DNA of 64,000 bases from Collinsella sp. (GTDB taxonomy: Bacteria > Actinomycetota > Coriobacteriia > Coriobacteriales > Coriobacteriaceae): the NCBI GenBank assembly GCA_019414445.1, contig DXMA01000008.1, forward strand, positions 49,945 to 113,944, read 5' to 3'. A program made the translations under genes and the position numbers. Positions 60,828 through 64,000 of the stretch are shown here, piece by piece. The notes below the pieces were generated by a model, which saw only the letters and a list, made by a program, of their open reading frames with translations, did no database searches and had not been told where the DNA came from. Every line of letters begins with the position of its first letter. Position 1 is the first letter of the stretch.

Positions 60828-61826
60828 ATGGCTGATAAAGATTCCATTTCTAAAGAGTCTCGATTTTATGCTAAACATCCGGTCATTTTCGGTATCCTGT
60901 TTGCAATAATTCCGTGCCTCCTGACAGCGTATCTTGGCGACTTGCATGGTCAGTCTGAGATAGTTGATGAGTTGTCCAAGCGCTTCGATTCCGTGGAAGA
61001 AAGCATGAGCCTTAATGATGCGCTCGAAAGCGCGTATAAAGATTATGCGAATGTCGAGGCTGAACTAAATGCTCTTAAGGATGAGGAAGCGGGTAAACAG
61101 GTTCTTGCGAACGCTCGTGCTGCCTGGGATTCTGGTAAACATGAGGAAGCTTTGACTTCGCTGCAAAAGGCTTCTAAGAAATCTGGAGACTGTGCTGTTG
61201 CTTTTGCTGACTACTCTTCCGCTTACACCGATGAGGTTTTAGCCAAGGCTGACGAGCTGGTCTCATCAAAAAAAGTATGATGAAGCGAAGAGCGTTTTGA
61301 AAGCTGCTTCGAAGATTGTGAAAGATCCGGCAAGAATCAATGATCTCCTGGATGAACTTGATGGTGTTTCCGAAGTGGCGTTGACCTCTCTTACGGTTGC
61401 TTCTTCCGATCGTTTTGAGTTGATTGAAGGTTCCCAGAAAGACACTGCCGGGAATAGTTATTCATCCGACGATACTTGGGTTGGTCGCCCTCTTAGTGCC
61501 GATTTCCTTCGATCATATCATTTTATATCGGTAAGAAGTACCGTTCGTTGAATGGCAAAATTGCTGTTGAATACGTAGAGGACACGAGCATCTTGAAGGA
61601 CTATGAGGCGAGACTTGAACTAAGGGGCTCTGTCGATGGGTCCGATTCAAAAGTAATTTGGCAAAAGGACCACATTACGATGAATACCGCACCTACTGAC
61701 ATTCCGTCGAATGAAATTGATCTATCTGATTTCGATTGGCTTGAGTTCAGGGTTTACTCCACTAAGGGATATACCGGTAATGGTATTCCGGTTTTGCTTA
61801 GTAACGTCAAGCTGATTAAAGAGTGA
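60828..61826 (+). pseudogene. frameshifted membrane-anchored protein with coiled coil and beta-sandwich-like C-terminus
   Basis: ATG 60828 (GGGGAGAC upstream) starts a protein with one membrane helix (HPVIFGILFAIIPCLLTAYL), a coiled coil and a TPR-like repeat. Its frame stops at 61280, just after seven A (61268-61274). One A fewer would continue as SSKKYDEAKSVLKAASKIV in the next frame, up to about 61525. There a second shift, near TTTT, returns to the first frame and gives YIGKKYRSLNGKIAVEYVED and so on to 61826, resembling NPCBM-type carbohydrate-binding modules. Two opposite indels thus disrupt one gene of about 330 codons. Confidence 0.7.
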
Positions 61827-62404
61827 GTGGCCACTTGAACTGGCATTGCGTATTTGTTTATTTGAGTGACGTACCATATCGAGAAACGGCATCTTTAACA
61901 TTGCTTGTGGGCACTGGGGCTAGCATGGGTTCCGGTGCCCATTCGTTTTTCTGGCTTCATGAGTCTATATCGACCTGGGCTTTACTTCAGTTTGTCGAAT
62001 AATCGGAGTTGGCCTTGCCATTATTGCTTACCGCTTAAAGAAATCAACTACAAAAATCAGTTCTGCAATAACTAGCGATAGTAATATTTGAGATGACGTT
62101 CAGTGTCTGGAACATGGCGCCAATTGGAAACTTTTGCTGCTATCTGGATCCCGGATGGGGCCTCGGGGGCGTTTGGCTAACTGCGGGAGCGAGCCATCAG
62201 CTCAATGTGGTCGGCTGAGATCGGAAATCAATCTACAAAGTGCGTTAACATCTTTAGTGCGCACATTCAGATGAACCATAGTTTTACGCATTTCGATAAT
62301 TGTGTAACTGTTTAGAAGAATTCAAAACTAATTGCCTATTTGGTACTTACGGGAATGAGTGGAATGCAGGCGTGAGCGCTTATTACCTGATGAGGGGAGA
62401 CGCA
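61827..62404. other. gene-poor interval with a terminator
   Basis: Nearly 580 bases without a recognisable gene. GGGCACTGG (61909-61917) pairs with CCGGTGCCC (61932-61940) with one mismatch and is followed by ATTCGTTTTT, so it probably ends the upstream gene. The remainder shows nothing I can support. Confidence 0.55.
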
Positions 62405-63376
62405 ATGAATGACTTACAAAATAACGATATCAAAGCTAATGCCCAGGCGGGCGCTGTAAATATTTCGACAAATGACGTGTCCTTTCAACCAACTGTTAAC
62501 CTAGGTATTAATGGACGCGGTGATATTGCGTCGTTCCCTGCGCGATTTATTCGTAGCGCACGTAAGGCTCTTAACCCCATTGGGGCCGCTCGTGACGAAG
62601 CGGAGATGCGGAGTATCGAAGCGAGCTCTATAGCGGATGTTGTTGCAATCTATAAACGGGCGTTTCCGACTTTTACTGATGGCCAGCTATATTTAATGGC
62701 CCATGGTTATAACACGAGCGCTTCTCAGGCAGATAATTTGCTAAATGTTCTTGAGCGCGCGGGAAAAATGTCAGATTCGAATAGAGTTGATGAACTGCCG
62801 GAGTCCTGCATTGATCTTGACATCCATGGAGCTCAGACAGCCTATGACGATGATCTGAGGGAGATGTGGGCGAAATTGATTTCTCAAGAAGTATCGTCAG
62901 GTCGCGCTCGCTCTAAAAGAACGAAGAAAATACTTGAACAAATGGATTCGGAAGAAGCGAATCAGCTGTTTTCAATTCTTCGGTGCTGTCTATGGGCGAA
63001 AGTGGGGCCCAATTCGGTATTTACTCCAATCCCGGTTCTCCTTAAAACCTCAGAAGATGATTCTTGGACATACAATGGGGGCACAATTTCATATGAATCT
63101 GTCGTCGCCATGGATTCGCTGGGACTACTTTCGTCTAATGACTGGATAACGTTCACGCTTGAGCCTAAAGGCGGTTTGAATCTATTTTCTTCATCGTCTC
63201 ATGTGCTTCTTATAAATAATAAGGATGAGAAAATCGAAATTAATCTCGGCTATGCCAAATTTTTGAAACCGGGGATAGAGCTCATTGAGATTCTTGACGT
63301 GCCGATGGACGATCGGCTCATGTCCGTAATGGATGCAGTTCTGGAGACTGACGTTATTTATAAACCTTTAGACTAA
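62405..63376 (+). CDS. DUF2806-like protein
   Basis: A 323-residue soluble protein. It begins MNDLQNNDIKANAQAGAVNI, has a basic stretch FIRSARKALNPIGAARDEAE near residue 50, and a central DDDLREMWAKLISQEVSSG followed by a Lys/Arg-rich helix, features I associate with the DUF2806 family. That family has no demonstrated function; some members sit among defence genes. ATG 62405 follows GAGGGGAGACG. The gene is AT-rich and stands alone between decayed DNA and a truncated gene, suggesting acquisition. Confidence 0.55.
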   Translation: MNDLQNNDIKANAQAGAVNISTNDVSFQPTVNLGINGRGDIASFPARFIRSARKALNPIGAARDEAEMRSIEASSIADVVAIYKRAFPTFTDGQLYLMAHGYNTSASQADNLLNVLERAGKMSDSNRVDELPESCIDLDIHGAQTAYDDDLREMWAKLISQEVSSGRARSKRTKKILEQMDSEEANQLFSILRCCLWAKVGPNSVFTPIPVLLKTSEDDSWTYNGGTISYESVVAMDSLGLLSSNDWITFTLEPKGGLNLFSSSSHVLLINNKDEKIEINLGYAKFLKPGIELIEILDVPMDDRLMSVMDAVLETDVIYKPLD

Positions 63377-64000
63377 CTCAAGAGGATACGCTGGTTGCTC
63401 TCGCAGGTGCCCTGGTGGCGCGTGAGGCCGCTTTCGGCCGAGCACCAGTTGAGGCTGTGGTCGTACTCCAGCTGGTCGAGCGTCCAGTCGTGGAGCCACA
63501 GCGCCATGTCGTATTCCGAGCGGTTTGTCTCTTGCCTGCACAGGTCCACGGCGTTGTTGACGATCTGCGTGACGCTCGGGCGGGCGGCGTCGTTTACGGT
63601 CACCTCCGCCGTGGTGCGCAGGTAGTAGATTCCCTTGTCGTTTTGGGGGTCGTTTCTGTCGTTGTCCATAAAGTGGAAGTAGATGCGGTACGTGCCCGAT
63701 GCCGTGAAGTCGAAGGTAAAGTCGTGGCCCGCGGTGCCCAGGCTGCAGTAGCTGGCCCATGCCGGGCGCGACGGGTCGCAGACGCTTTCCTGGCCGCCGC
63801 CGTCCCAATAGGTGGGCACGTCCATGCGCGCCTTGGCCTGGGACGAGCCGTCGGCCTGGGTCACGTGGAAGGTCGTCGCGGCGCCCGCGGGGGCGTCGTT
63901 CCACGAGACGGTGAAGGTGACGCCGTTTTGGGTTGCCGTGGCGGAGTGGGCGTAGCCGGTTTGTGACGTGGCGGAGATCGCGGTGGGCGCGGGGGTGGCT
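63373..64000 (-). pseudogene. secreted transglutaminase-like protein, 3'-truncated; 5' end outside the window
   Basis: A GC-rich minus-strand frame enters at the right edge (ISATSQTGYAHSATATQNGV), passes a beta-sandwich-like segment (DFTFDFTASGTYRIYFHFMD) and reaches the start of a transglutaminase-type domain (YDMALWLHDWTLDQLEYDHS, then TRHQGTCESN). The Cys of GTC would be the nucleophile; the His and Asp that should follow are missing because the frame ends RILLS-stop exactly where the AT-rich DNA begins. It is a broken cell-surface protein gene. Confidence 0.75.

Overview
The window reads like the chromosome of an anaerobic, high-GC gut actinobacterium of the class Coriobacteriia, most probably Collinsella or a close relative. 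This rests on strongly GC-rich third codon positions, anaerobic gene content (selenocysteine machinery, two 2-hydroxyacyl-CoA-dehydratase-like iron-sulfur proteins, GlpA/GlpB-like oxidoreductases), and many palindromic intergenic elements. The taxonomic call is an inference; no database search was possible.

Layout. 1-4.8 kb: small metabolic genes (C_GCAxxG_C_C protein, MetY-like PLP enzyme, MFS exporter, xanthine phosphoribosyltransferase, a release-factor-like gene with a frameshift). 4.8-7.3 kb: lipid kinase and CLC antiporter on the minus strand. 7.5-12.9 kb: molybdenum block (moeA, moaB, modA, modB with an unusual N-terminal extension, modC). 13.1-20.1 kb: a co-directional run of two 2-hydroxyacyl-CoA-dehydratase/double-cubane-type proteins, their activator ATPase, selD, yedF, a DUF3343 protein and a class V aminotransferase. 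selD has an in-frame UGA at codon 17, exactly where E. coli SelD has its catalytic Cys, so it is very likely itself a selenoprotein. 20.1-28.3 kb: brnQ, tRNA-Pro, tRNA-Gly, a formate/nitrite channel, selA, selB, selC (tRNA-Sec) and gdhA. 28.4-32.2 kb: a molybdenum hydroxylase (FAD subunit plus fused [2Fe-2S]/Mo subunit). Mo uptake, Mo-cofactor synthesis, Se activation, Sec decoding and a probable Mo/Se client enzyme therefore lie within 25 kb. 32.3-48 kb: housekeeping genes (tRNA-Leu, tig, clpP, clpX, valS, folC, pepP, thrS) and a three-gene GlpA/GlpB/DUF1667 operon. 48-59.7 kb: a visibly more AT-rich exopolysaccharide locus opened by a NusG/LoaP-like antiterminator, with sugar transferase, glycosyltransferases, two pyruvyltransferases, nitroreductase, DUF1919 protein, EpsG-type polymerase, flippase and an F420-dehydrogenase-like protein. 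59.7-63.4 kb: a decayed accessory stretch with an internally deleted IS256 transposase, a twice-frameshifted membrane protein gene and a DUF2806-like gene, abutting a transglutaminase-like gene that lacks its 3' end. 

The most interesting signals are: the Sec-containing SelD embedded behind a dehydratase/reductase module; two runs of nine G in the exopolysaccharide locus, one of which sits where one more G would restore a longer C-terminus; a three-unit palindrome array with an exact 80-bp period; and several families of large palindromic intergenic elements.
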